Source: Psococerastis gibbosa
Lineage: Eukaryota; Arthropoda; Insecta; Psocodea; Psocidae
Assembly: GCA_963971405.1 (NCBI GenBank)
Contig: OZ020487.1
Coordinates: 48,953,039-49,017,038 of the forward strand
Length of the DNA stretch: 64,000 nt
Direction: 5' to 3'
Positions 1 to 12,700 of the stretch are shown piece by piece. Numbering within the stretch: the first letter of the stretch is position 1; every line of letters starts with the position of its first letter. Under the pieces are notes generated by a model. The model had not been told where the DNA came from and searched no databases. It worked only from the letters and a program-made list of their open reading frames with translations. Both the position numbers and the translations under genes were made by a program.

Positions 1-182
1 AGCAACGGCTAGGTATCTGGGCGTAAACATAAGCACTTGCCACCTAAATCGAAACTGCTTCATTTTCTTGGAAGAAATTACTGTAGGCCTAATTATGGAC
101 GGGTAGAACAATAACTCATATATTGCACATTGCATATTGTATCTGCCATCTAGTAACCGTAATTAGAGGATTTACAAAAAAC

Positions 183-256
183 TCGTCATGGTGGGAATCG
201 AACCCACAATCTACGCCTATACTTGGGGTTTAACTGCTGGGCCACATGCCCGACAA
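183..256 (-). repeat. tRNA-like segment (SINE head or tRNA pseudogene)
   Basis: On the minus strand a box-B-like GGTTCGATTCC (194-204) forms a perfect GTGGG/CCCAC T-arm, and a box-A-like TGGCCCAGCAG lies at 234-244. The spacing fits an internal pol III promoter. The 7-nt acceptor strands do not pair well, so this is more likely a tRNA-derived SINE head or a decayed tRNA gene than a working tRNA. No clear SINE body or tail was identified. Confidence 0.5.
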
Positions 257-510
257 GTACATATGCTGTTTGGCAAGATTCGTATTGGTAGAAAGGTTAG
301 CACAGCTACACAACAGGCCACTTGATTTTGTCACCTCAATTATTGAATTAATGGAAATAAGTACGTGAATGAATTTACAGTTTGCTAGTCAAGTTAAAGA
401 TAGGTAGATATCAAATTCAAATGTTTTGAGTGCCGAATTTCATGTTCCTTGGTTTAGTCAAAATCAATGTCCCAATAAAATTCTCCAAGAAAGAGTAAGA
501 TTTCCGGTGA

Positions 511-767
511 ATGGCCAGAACCACCCCTGTGAGTAGAATATTCCTAAGTGAAGTGTTGAACTATCTACTAGCAATGAGCGATCACGTGCAACTTAGAAAA
601 AAGGCTCATCACCGCAGCATGCCTAGTCTGTCTCCCCGGCCCCTTCGGCCCGTAGATCTGGACGGTTTGGCTGACAGGACTAAAAGTTTCACCACAGACG
701 GCGAGGGACGTCTTTCCAAGAAAGTCAAGAAGTTTTTTGCGAGCACCCTTACTTTGAACATTGCTCC
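511..767 (+). CDS. Exon 1 of the GRAMD gene (N-terminus)
   Basis: Open from ATG 511 to a consensus donor (gtaagt at 768), ending in phase 2 (CC + G of exon 2 = Pro). It encodes a basic N-terminus with Ser/Pro-rich text ([11 protein letters not shown]) and a lysine-rich stretch SKKVKKFF. Base composition is clearly less AT-rich than the flanks. ATGs at 574 and 619 would shorten the protein by 21 or 36 residues. I assign it to this gene because of the phase match and the lack of another partner; distance (27 kb) makes this the least secure junction. Confidence 0.65.
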
Positions 768-3700
768 GTAAGTTGTTTTAAAATATTTGCTGCCAACTTG
801 CTTACGACACAATAAGTCACCACCGTCATGTGTATTACTAAAAAATTTTAAATTATAACATACAGTAATGTAATGTAATGTATATATTTGGACAAGCAAC
901 AGAGGATAGATACTCAATGTAACAAAATTTCTCCAACCCCTTACTGTCTAAGTCAAACAATCTTATGGAATATGAATATATGTATATACAGTATATATAT
1001 GTAGTCAAAAGCTAAAACCTAAAAACCAACGATATTGCACAGTGTATATATTAAATAATTTCATTTTAAAAATATAAGAGATTCACTGTTCAAGGGAGAA
1101 ACGCACATCATATGGGCTCAATTTTAATAATAATTCCCTAACTGAAACTCTGAAGATCTTGACACTAGGCTCGTCCCTCAAATGCCGAGGAAGACTGTTA
1201 AAGAGCGCTATTCCCCGGTACTGCGGGGAAAAGCGAAAGCTCTCAAAATGCACTCTCAACCCCCGCAACACTCTACCGTTCCTTCCATCTCTAGTATCAA
1301 AAATTGATAGGTCCTTTCTCACGAACATAAGTAGGTTTAACGCATAGAGTGCTGGCAGTGTCAAAATCCCCAGATCCCTAAAGTATGGCTTGCAATGGGT
1401 GCGAGGATGGAGGCGGCACATGGTACGAATGGCTCGTTTCTGTAACACTAAGAGTCGATTTAAAACATTTTGAGGCGAGCCATACCAAAAAATTATTCCA
1501 TAGTTGAGATGGGACTCAAAACAGGCATGGTATACTAGCTTAAGAGCCTCTCTGCTGACCTGACTGGCAAGCGTACGGAGAAGATACAGCCCTGATAACA
1601 ACTTAGCACTAAGTGCGTCAATATGATCAGTCCAGCTTAGACCACTGTTAATAATTAAGCCCAGAAATTTAGTTTTTGCACTAAGCGCGAGAACCTGACC
1701 ATTTACTGACAATGACGACGAAATATCATTTTTTGTGAAGTTCACAAGCACCGTTTTATTAGTATTAAGCACCAATTGGTTAGCGTCAAACCATTCTTGT
1801 GCCTTCAGTAGCGAAACTTCAGTTAACTGACTTAAATTTGCGTTCCTATTACCTGACACTAACAGGCTGGTGTCGTCGGCAAATAAGGTGCACTGTGTAC
1901 AGTGGGGGCGCATGGACGCAGGCAAGTCATTTACGAATAAGATAAACAGGATTGGACCGAAAACTGAACCAGCCGGGACGCCCCTTTCTACTGGTACCCA
2001 TTCCGACTGAACTGTGTCTCCACTGTCCTGATTCAAACGAACCCTCTGTACCCGACCTTCGAGGTATGAAGATAAAAATTGAAGAGGTAGTCCACGAAGA
2101 CCGTAATGACTTAATTTATCAAGCAATATAGAATGGGGGACCATTTCGAAGGCACGACTCAGGTCACAGAAAATGCCACCCAGTGTATTTCTGTTGTCCA
2201 CAAGTTCATATACTGATGACATGAAAGAGTACAGTGCGTCATTTGTACTCCGCCTCCTGCGGAAACCGAACTGATCGGGACTAAGGATGTCCTTTGTAGT
2301 TAAAAAGGTTAAGTATTGGTCACAATATACTTTTTCTATTAACTTTGAAAGAAATGGGCAGATGGAGATAGCCCTCCAGTTTCCTACCTCAGTTTTGTCC
2401 CCCTTTTTATATACAGGTACGATTTCACTAGCTTTCAAGCAAGAGGGAAAAACACCCTCTGATATAACCGTGTTTATTAAATAAGTTACAATTTCACCTA
2501 TAGAAGGCCAACAAAGTTTTGTTAGTGTGGATGACATATCATATGTATCTAGAGCTTTACTATTCTTAAAACTCTTGCATAAACGAGTTAGTTCATCATG
2601 AGACACTGGGCGACAAAAAAATGAGTCGACAGGACTGACTGTTACTCTCCTCATGATGTCAATGGGCGATAGGTCTGATTTAGGCGGTACCGGTAGTTGC
2701 GAGAAGTGGTTTATAAAATGTTTAGCCATTTCATTTGCGTCTGAGGTGACCGAACCTCCCACACACAATTCCTTCGGCCCAGTTTTAACCGGTTTTATGT
2801 GCACAGTTTCCCTTATTAGTTTCCAAGCACCACGAGATAAGTTAGAATCGTTTTTTATCTTTCCGTCATTTATGTTTTTTACAGTGGATTCCGCCAACTT
2901 ATTTAGTATCCTGTACTGCTTACGAAGGGCAGTTTTCAATGTTTGGTCCTGGCAACTTTTTATTAGTACATTAGTGTCTTTCATTCCAGCATAAATACTC
3001 GTTAGTTCAGGGGAATTGACAGAAATACGGTTAGTTTTCCAGTGGGGAGTAAATGGACAAAATAAATTTAGTGCTCCTTGAAAGTGTTGCAAGAAGTTTT
3101 TAAAAAGGGTGTTTACATCTTGACAGGGCAATTCATATATATCCGACCAACATACCGTTTTTAAATATGAAGATAGGTTCTCCAAATTACCTTTATTTAG
3201 TTTCCGTCTAATTTGCGGTGTAACCGTTTGACGTATAGTTTTACATATCCTAAGCTTTATGTGGATTGCTTTATGATCAGACATGCCCGTTTCAAAAACA
3301 TCCGGGTCATTAAAAGCTAAATTAGTAAAAATATTGTCTAAGCACTGGTTGCCTCTTGTGGGGCATTGTACGGTTTTTGCCAGCCCGTAAGAGAAAGTGA
3401 GATCAGTAAGTGGTAAAGCATCGTTAGGATCTAAGAAGTGGAAATTAAAATCTCCGGCGAGGGCTATGTTTTTGCCCTCAGTAGCAATTTCTTCTATTAC
3501 CCAATTTAAACTTTCTAGAAAGACATTGCGGCAGCCATAATTTGGGGACCTATACACTGACAAGATGACTAATTTACTCTCAACAAGCTCTACAGCACAT
3601 ATCTCAAAATGAAATTCGCTATTTCTAGCCATTAAATCCGTACGGGGACGATTTTTGTCTTTCCACCTATTTGCCAATAAAATGCACGAACCTCCGCGGC

Positions 3701-6700
3701 CGTGGTTTTTGCGACTAAAAGAAGTGGCCAAGAAGAAATTTTCAAAGTTTACTGTATTAATTTGAAGCTGAGGCATATGGTGCTCAGAAATGCACAGTAC
3801 ATCGGTAGGTAGGGTATTAATTGTATGGAGTGATTTAATGAATGACAACTTAGAATTTAGTGATTGAATGTTAATGTGTAAGAGACTGAGATTTGACCAC
3901 TGTACAGTATGACCAGTTTTGTCAGGCTAAATGAACCCAAACAACAATATTACATGTAGGCTATTTCTATTACAAAGTGAATGTGGAAAACGTGCTGAAA
4001 TCAGTTTTGAACTTTTGGAATAATATCTCAGCCTAATAATATTGTATTAAGCTTACTTTAGTCTAGTGACTTAGTGACTTTAGTCTACATTCAGGGTCAG
4101 TTATATATGGGTTATTGTGCGTGATAATTGAAATCCGGCGAAATTACTAGCCTATAATCAATTTATCGTGTCCCTCAGGCGTCTCTTCATATAATTACCA
4201 TTAATTTTAATACTAAAGAACCGGTCCGAGTTTACTCGAACATGCTTTCCAATTTATAAAGTAGCAGATAGACATAATATGTCATTTCATTGTAAAAAAT
4301 TTCCCTATGGCTAAATTTCGGATCCCTCGCGGGGGGGGGGGGGGGGGCCCATCTCAATATATTAAAAACCCCTTAAAACTCAATTGCATATTCTAGAACG
4401 AACCGAACAATACATTGTAACAATAGTAACAATGATAAGGCACGCAATATATTGGAGCGTGAATTTTCCATAATTTCTTCAAAAAATAATTTTTTGCACA
4501 GAACCAAAAACTTTTTTGGGAAAACAACTTGTTTAGTTTTGTTACTCTATTGAACACCTAAAACATATCTGAAGGTAGAAATGATCGATAGAAAGGGTCC
4601 ACAGACAAATTATTTTTTAGTAATTTTTCATGAAAATTTAGTTATTTTTATTTTTTTACCCCCAGAAGCAAAAGCAAACTATCAAGGCGCTAGCGACCCA
4701 CCGCATTGTGTTGACATAAATAACGACTACAATATAATGTGAATTTAAAACAAATCGTTCGAGCCATTTTTGTGAATAATTTGTTTAGATGTTTATTTGG
4801 AGTTTTTTGAGAATAAAACCCTCCAAAATTGAGTTAGCCCCAAATAAAACATGATAAGGCATGATTTTAGCGAACCTACAAGCCAAATTTCATCAAAATC
4901 GATCAATTAGTTTGACAGAACTACAGACAGACAGAGCGACAGACAGACAGACAGACATTTCGTAAAAACCACTTCTTTGGGTTCCTGGGACCTCAAAACG
5001 TGTAAATCCGTTGAAATCTCGGAATCGAAAATTTGGACCATCACAAAGCTTTCCTTATATCTAGGCCTACTACGTATAAATTGGAAAGCGATAAAACAAA
5101 GCAAATGGAAGGCCTTAAAAAGAGCTGGCATTTGATGGGCAATATCACTGTTGGTTGCTACCAGAACTACCCCATTAATAATAATAAAGTCTTTATTAAA
5201 AAATAAAATATATGTAGATACAGCGAGACTAGGGCCTATGGCCCTCTCTTACACCTAACTGTACATAACAACGATATAGTTTGATTGAAACATATTTTTT
5301 TAACTACATTCATACAGAATATCAGTCATACCTTTCATTCAAGATAACAGACATACTAATTCACATTCGCTACCATCTACTGTACATACAGACACACATT
5401 TTCTCACACATTTACACGCAGCCTTGCCTTGATCAACTGGTGACAGTGGTTTGCTGACTAAGGAGAAACTTGTAATATTTGTTTTTAAATACGTTGAGAG
5501 AAGGAGAGGCACGAATTTCTATGGGTATCGAGTTCCATAGTGTAGAGGAAGAGATGAGAAATGAAGAGTGGAAGATTCGGGAATGAGAGAGATGGGTTAG
5601 AAGGAGGTCGTCCCCACGTCCCCATTGTGTTTTTAACTTATTAAAATCCTACTTTATGTAAAAATTTTCTGATAAGACGTTGAGTTTTTTCTTATAAACC
5701 TTATTGCTATGTTAACGCGTGGCAAGGTAGATAGAGGCTTTGTCCACCTTCGCCTTTACCGTGGCTTAGATTTCCTGAGACCACTAACACACGTCACTAT
5801 GTTTTTCTCTTTATTGCTTTCCAATTTATACGTAGTATAAGGAAAGCTTTGCGATGGTCCAAATTTTCGATTCCGAGATTTCAACGGATTTACACGTTTT
5901 ATAGTGTCCCGCAGGAACCCAAAAAAGTGGTTTTTACGAAATGTCTGTCTGTCGCTCTGTCTGTTCATTGATTTTCGGGCAAACTACTCTGTCGTTTTTT
6001 ATGAAATCTGGCATTCAGGTTTACAAAAATCATGCCTCCTGACCTATGATTTTTATTTTGGGCTAACTCAATTTAGGAGGGTTTTATTCATAAATAATTA
6101 GATTACTCGTGACTTCGTGGTATTTCATTTTAATAAACAAAAAATAACAAAAACTTAGAGTTTTAGAAAAACTTGTTATAACAACCCGAATTAGTAAAAC
6201 CCAAATAATCGTTAAGAAATTAACTTTGTCTAAGAAACCCACTTGTGTTAGTATAAAACCCTGAGCGCTTTCGGCAAGAACTGCCATCTACAGAGGGAAA
6301 CCCACTAGCACAGTTACACCTTATCTGCGATTTGAGACTTGCTCAACTCGAGGAGAAGATGCAAATGTGACTAGGGAGAGGAAACCTTGGTTTATATAGG
6401 ACTGGGAGCGGGGGGAGGAGGGGGTGGGAGGGGGCGTGGCTGGTTACATATTCCTAACCTACTAGCTAGATCTATTAGAGGGGATGATTGTGTGAATGTT
6501 ATGTCGTTTGTTAATTTCTCCCTATTGTGTAAAGCTCTTTTGATTTCAACATTTTCAAAAAAATTTAAAGTGTAACTTTTCTTTATTTTGTGTAGGGCTG
6601 TCCAATTGTGAGGATCGAATGTGTGGTTTTCCGAGTTAAGGTGTTTCGCGAATGTGCTGTTGGTGTTGGTGTCTCCTATACCTGTTATATGTTCTCTGAC

Positions 6701-9700
6701 CCTAGTTTTAAAGCTTCTGCCTGTTTGGCCTATGTAAATTGCTTTACAATCGTTACAATTTAGACGATAAACTCCATTGCCTTTTTCTTTTTCTGGTTTG
6801 GTTTTGCAGTTCATGAGTTTTGAGTTTTGGGGGGGGGGGGATGTCTACCTGACGTCGCTGGAGGCGAGGTAAATTATAGATAGGTCAGATCAACACATTA
6901 CCACACAGGAATTATGACAGTGCATGCATAGCATTTGAGCGTGAATTTTCATGTTTTTCATTTTCATGATCATGTTAAAAAAAAAAAAAATATTGCACAA
7001 AAGCAAATAATTTTTTGAAAGCAACCTGTCCGGTTTCGTTACTCAATTTAACACCTAAAACATGCTTGAAGGTAGAAATCATCGATATAATACTAAAAGT
7101 AATTTTTCATGAAAAATGAGTTGTTTTTATTTTTTTACCCCCAGAATCAAACTATCAAGGGGCAAGCGACCCCGCGCATTTTGTCAACATTAATGACGAC
7201 TAAAATATATGTGAATTTAAAATAAATCGTAGAAGCCGCTTTTGAGAAATAAATTTTTTAGACGTTTTTTTCGAGTTTTTTGAGAATAAAACCCCCCCAA
7301 ATTGAGTTAGTCAGAGAAAAAAAAAACAAAAAAAACTCGATTTATGATTTTTGTGAACCTACGTGCCACATTTCATTAAAATCGACAGAGTAGTTTGCCC
7401 GGAAATCGATGAACAGACAGACAGATAGACAGACAGACAGAGTGACAGACAGACATTTCGTAAAAACCACTTTTTTGGGTTCTTGGGACCTCAAAACGTG
7501 TAAATCCGCTGCAATCTCGGAATCGAAAATTTGGACCATCACAAAGCTTTCCTTATACTACGTATATTGCAAAGCAATAAAATCAATTTACAACTCCTCC
7601 ATTTTTCACTTTTTGCCGACATGTGTATAGACGTCATTTGAACAGCTGGCATTGTGGCATAATAATAGTACAATGAACAGCAGGTGAGTGAAAGTGCAAA
7701 AAATGCCACATGCAAGAAAAAGAACCGGTCCGAGTTTACTCGAACATGCTTTCCAATTTATAAATTAGTAGATATAGACATGTGTAATTTCATGGGAAAT
7801 AATTTCCCTATGGCTAAATTTCAGATCCCTCGAGGGGTGGGGGGGTCCACCTCAATATATTAAAAACCCCATAAAAATTAATTGCATATTCTGGAACGAA
7901 CAGATCAATACATTGTAACAGTAGTAACAATGACACATGGCACACATTGAATTGGAGCGTGAATTTTCCATAATTTCTTAAAAAATAATTTTTTGAACAG
8001 AAGCAAATATTTTTTTGGGAAAGCAACCTATTCGTATTTGTTACCCTATTGAACACCAAAAACATACCTGAAGGTAGAAATCATCGAAAGAATGGTTCCG
8101 CAGAAAAATTAGTTTTTAGTCATTTTTCATGAAAATTGAGTTATTTTTATTTTTTTTACCCCCAGAAGCAATCTATCAACGGGCAAGTGACCCCCGCATT
8201 TTGTTAAAATTAATAATGGCTATAATATATGTGAATTTAAAAGAAATCGTTGGGGCCGTTTTTGAGAAATAATTTCTTTAGACTTTTTTTTTAGTTTTTG
8301 AGAATAATAATCCCGAGGTATGATTTTTATGAATCTATATGCAAAATTTCATCAAAATCGGCCGAGTAGTTTGCCCGGAAATCGATGAACAGACATACAG
8401 ACAAACATACAGACAGACAGAGCGACAGGCAGACATTTCGTAAAAACCAATTTTTTGGGTTCCTGGGACCTCAAAACGTGTAAATCCGTTGAAATCTCGG
8501 AATCGAAAATTTGGACCATCACAAAGCTTTCCTTATACTACGCATAAATTGGAAAGCGACTAGCAGTAGGCCTACGAGTAAGGCCTATATGCTTTCCTAT
8601 TGATCATTCCAAATTTAAGCTGCACACGGGCTTACTGTATAACTTAACTTTGTATGGAAATATACATTTATTGTATTGTATTGTATTAGCAAAGGTATAC
8701 CATGATTGGGTCACTTCTATGGTTAATAATTGTCATACGGCCTAATAACTTTCCCTACCCCATACCACTGAATTAACTGATCGATTGGACGATTGCATAC
8801 TCTAGAATATTATACAATAATTACAATAATACAACACACTAATAATTACAGGGCCCATGTATTATGCAATGTAAGCATACTTTGTTCAAAGATAATTTTT
8901 TATTTAAAACCAAAACTTTGCTCATCGCTTTTATTACTCTATTTAACACTTAAAACATAGCTGAAGTAACACGAGTTTTAATGTCAAACATTCCCTAGCG
9001 GTAGGTTTTGGAACCCTTAATCCCATTGAGGCTTAAAATTCCCGTAAGTTAAACATGAGACTATTTAGTGCATTAGATGCTTATTTCGTTAGTGCTCTAA
9101 AGGCGTTCATGCATCGGCTGGAAGACATGAGTATAATTTAAAATGAGATAGGCCTTCTACATCTGCCCAAAAAGTTGCCTTAAACCCACCCATGCAATTT
9201 AAATGGGGTGTTCAGTTCACCGGTGTCGCGTGTCGAACCTGCCCAACTTAATGCCCTGCTAAAATCTGAGTGTGTTGCGCCTGAGGAAGTGTTCAGTTCA
9301 CTCTATCTTCTTTCTTCTTTCTATCGAGCGTGTCGCATGTCGCGTGTCGAACCAGCCCAACTTACTACGCTGCTAAAATCTGTATGTGATGCGCCTAAAG
9401 ACGTTTTCACTTCAAAATCTGTCCGAAGGTATTTGATTTTTGTCAGCCTACATAAACATCCAAATCCACCAAGTAGCTTGCCCACAAATCGAAGAACATC
9501 AAGTAAGACAGACCGATGGACATTAAGAAAACAACCCATTTCTGGGTTCCTGGGACCTAAAAACGTCGAAGTCCACTGAAATCTGAAATGAACTGAGGGG
9601 TCCCTATTTTTGGAGAGAATATAGTTGCGGCAAAAACCTGCTACTATGTTTAACTTGTGAAATGCAAGGGGTTTTCGGAGAGATAGAAAGGTTCCAAAGA

Positions 9701-12700
9701 AAAATTATTTTGACGTGACAACGTCTAATAAACCGGTGAGCGCTGGCTGGACCACTGGGTGCATGCACGAAAAAGTGTTACGCTCATCAGTACATTCATC
9801 CGTTACCCGGGTTAAGCAACTTTTTGGGCAGATGTAGAAGGCCTATCTCAATTTAAATTATACCCATGTCACAGACAGACCGAAAGACTGACCAACTGCC
9901 CCCAGAAACAAAACTATTGTGGGGAAAGCGACCTATAAATAATACTAACAATGCAGTATTTTGATGGAGTCGTTTTTTTTTTTTAATGCGACTTTAACGG
10001 GAGAATACGCAAGGTATAAACATGAAATGAAACGGGTAATGATTTGAAAATGTGTGGAATAATCCAGTCAGTGGGGAAATAGACTATAAAATCGTTGGAG
10101 ACTCAATTGAAATGGAAAATATCGGTTCATTCAACCCTAATCTAATAACACCCTAAAGTATAGTGAGAGAAACCTTCAGTCTAGACCCTCATTGGGTTAT
10201 TGAGTCTTGGCGTTTTTAAATGCAAAATGTCGAATTAATTTAATTTTAGAGCTCCCGTTTACTTTTCGTTTGAGATTGATAATTCCGCATTAGCCATTGT
10301 CATCATGGCGACGCAAAAACTGCGCTCATGCACAATGCGGATTGACAAATTGTCCAGACGCATGAAAAGTCAGCTATCATTGCCTATGTTTTCCAGCTTT
10401 TTATGCAGTAATCCGTTAAAATGAACAAAATGCAAGTTTTAAATTTGTTACTTGTTTGACTCCCTGTTTGGCCTACTTCTGGTCTCAGTGGAACTCGGCC
10501 AAAAGAGGCCGGGCATAACAGGTGACTTCTCCGGGGCGCTGACCACCCAATAATAATAAATTCGCTCAGTACTATGAAACTGGCGCCCATCAACTTGAAA
10601 CCATGCTCACTGCACCCTACTCGACGAGTTTCTATCGATTGACTTTTTTTTGCAGTATTTTAGCGTTGACCTAGGGCCTAATAGATCTATTGCAGCCGCC
10701 TTTTCACCTTATTCCCCGCCTAAAATACCCGATCTCTTTAAAAAGATACGGGTTAGCTTTACGGGGTCTCGACGAATGTTCTCTAACTCCCAGGTAATCT
10801 TATGGTCCTTAGGCGATGTCGGGCTAGAGCTTCACATTCTAATATAACATGTTCTGCTGTCTCGTCCTCCATATCACACCACCTGCATAGACGGCTACCA
10901 TTGTAGACTTTGATTCTGTGCAGGTGATGTCTCAAGTTGCAGTGACTAGTCAGTAGTCCAACTATTTTCCTTATCTCTAACTTCCTAAGTAACAGTAGGT
11001 TTTGAGTGTGTATCTCGGCTGGTAGGATTCCGAGTTTTTTAAGTCCTCGTTGTTCTGACATACTGTGCCAGTTTTTAATTTTATTTCCTTGTATCATCTG
11101 CCAATAGCGGTCTACTTATGACCGTACGATATACCGCTTGTTGGCTCTGGCCCAATAAATAAGGTATCCGAGCCCTTATTCGCTAAACTTATCCGCATGC
11201 TCGTTTCCTTCTACTCCAGTATGGCCAAGTACCCATTCGATTATAGCATTATTGTCCTTACACTCCCAAACCATTTTTGTTGTAGTTCGGTAGGATTCCA
11301 AAGCCTTTATAGAGGCTTGGCTGTCAGAATAAATGTGTATGGTCTTGCCTATGCATCCCATATTCAAGTTTTCTCTTATGCACTCATATATAGCACAAAT
11401 TTCTGCCTGGAAAACTGTACAAAATTTTCCTAGGGTAATGCTTATGGATTTATCATGGTTTACACCATATATCCCCAAGCCTGTACCACTATCAGTCTTA
11501 CTTCCATACTAGTGTATTTAGGTCGGGACTCTGATCACTTTGCTTCCATCCTTCTCTAAATGAGATTCTGGATTCAAAACTACGTTCAAAGTCATACCTA
11601 TAGGTATCATTTGGTCAGAAGGCATCATTGTGCATTCATCCATCGTGATAGAGCTAACGTAGGAATGGCCTCGTTTGGAGTTCCTCCAGAAGCAATTTTG
11701 TTCCATACGATATGCGCTTAGTCTGGCCTGTCCCAAAATAAACAAGTTTAAAGAGGGGAGATCCAGGAGTGTATCCAGTGCATCAGTGGGGGTAGTCGAC
11801 ATTGCACCTGTTATTCCTATGCAAGCCAACCTCTGCACACTGTTTAACACTGTCTTTGTAGTAGTTTGCATGGTTTCTGTCCACCAAACCACTGCTGCAT
11901 ACGAGATCATTGGCGTTATAATTGCTGTGAAGATCCAGTAAGTTATTCTAGGCGTAATCCCCCATGTTTTCCCAATAGCCCTCCTGCATGCAAACATGAG
12001 TTACTTTGTTCCTAGTGTGAGCGTTCCAAGTCAGGGTCCGATCCAGAGTAACCCCAGATACTTGACTTCTTTAGCCCAGTTTAGTTGTTCTCCAAATAAG
12101 TTTGGAGGGCACTCATTCATTATTCCATGTCTCCTGGTGAATGGAATTATGGTGCTTTTCGCCGGATTAACCTTTAAGGATTGTTCCGTACACCATTTGT
12201 TAACTTTTCTCAAGGCTGTTTGCATAATCTCTATTGTGGTGGTTGCAAATTTGCCTTGAACCAGTAACACAAAGTCATCTGCAAACGCTTGTACTTCATT
12301 GAGATGTAACAATAGTTTCCCGGCTACCTGGTTCCATTAAAGGGGTGAGCTGAGCGCAGCCCCTGGTAGCCCTCACCTCTATCATCTCATCGAACAATGT
12401 GGCCTGTAATTCTCTGTCGTGCAACATATTGCATAGCCAGCAACACAGAGTGCGGTTCACCCCACCCTCTTCAACTGCCCGAATCATCGAGCTATAAGTG
12501 GTGTTATTGAAAGCACCCTCTATGTCTATGCATATCCTCAGTAAGGCTTTTGGCTCCAGCTGCTGCCGAGGAAATAGGCCCGGAATCAGCCAGAATACTA
12601 CAGTACGCCAAACCACCCAAATCCAACATCTCGGGTAAGGAATGGATGGCCATGAAGGAATTAAACAACAGCAAGGACATCGTTATTCTTGCCGCGGATA

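Noticed and set aside
183-256. Functional tRNA gene
   Set aside because: The T-arm is good but the acceptor stem does not pair, so only a tRNA-like relic is called.
609-917. 102-codon minus frame over exon 1
   Set aside because: It is the shadow of the plus-strand exon 1 and the AT-rich flank; no domain.
4907-5131. Repeated frames with [10 protein letters not shown] peptides (also 5904, 7342, 32230, 54290, 60630)
   Set aside because: They are translations of the CAGA/CTGT microsatellite in the HINE-like repeat, not proteins.
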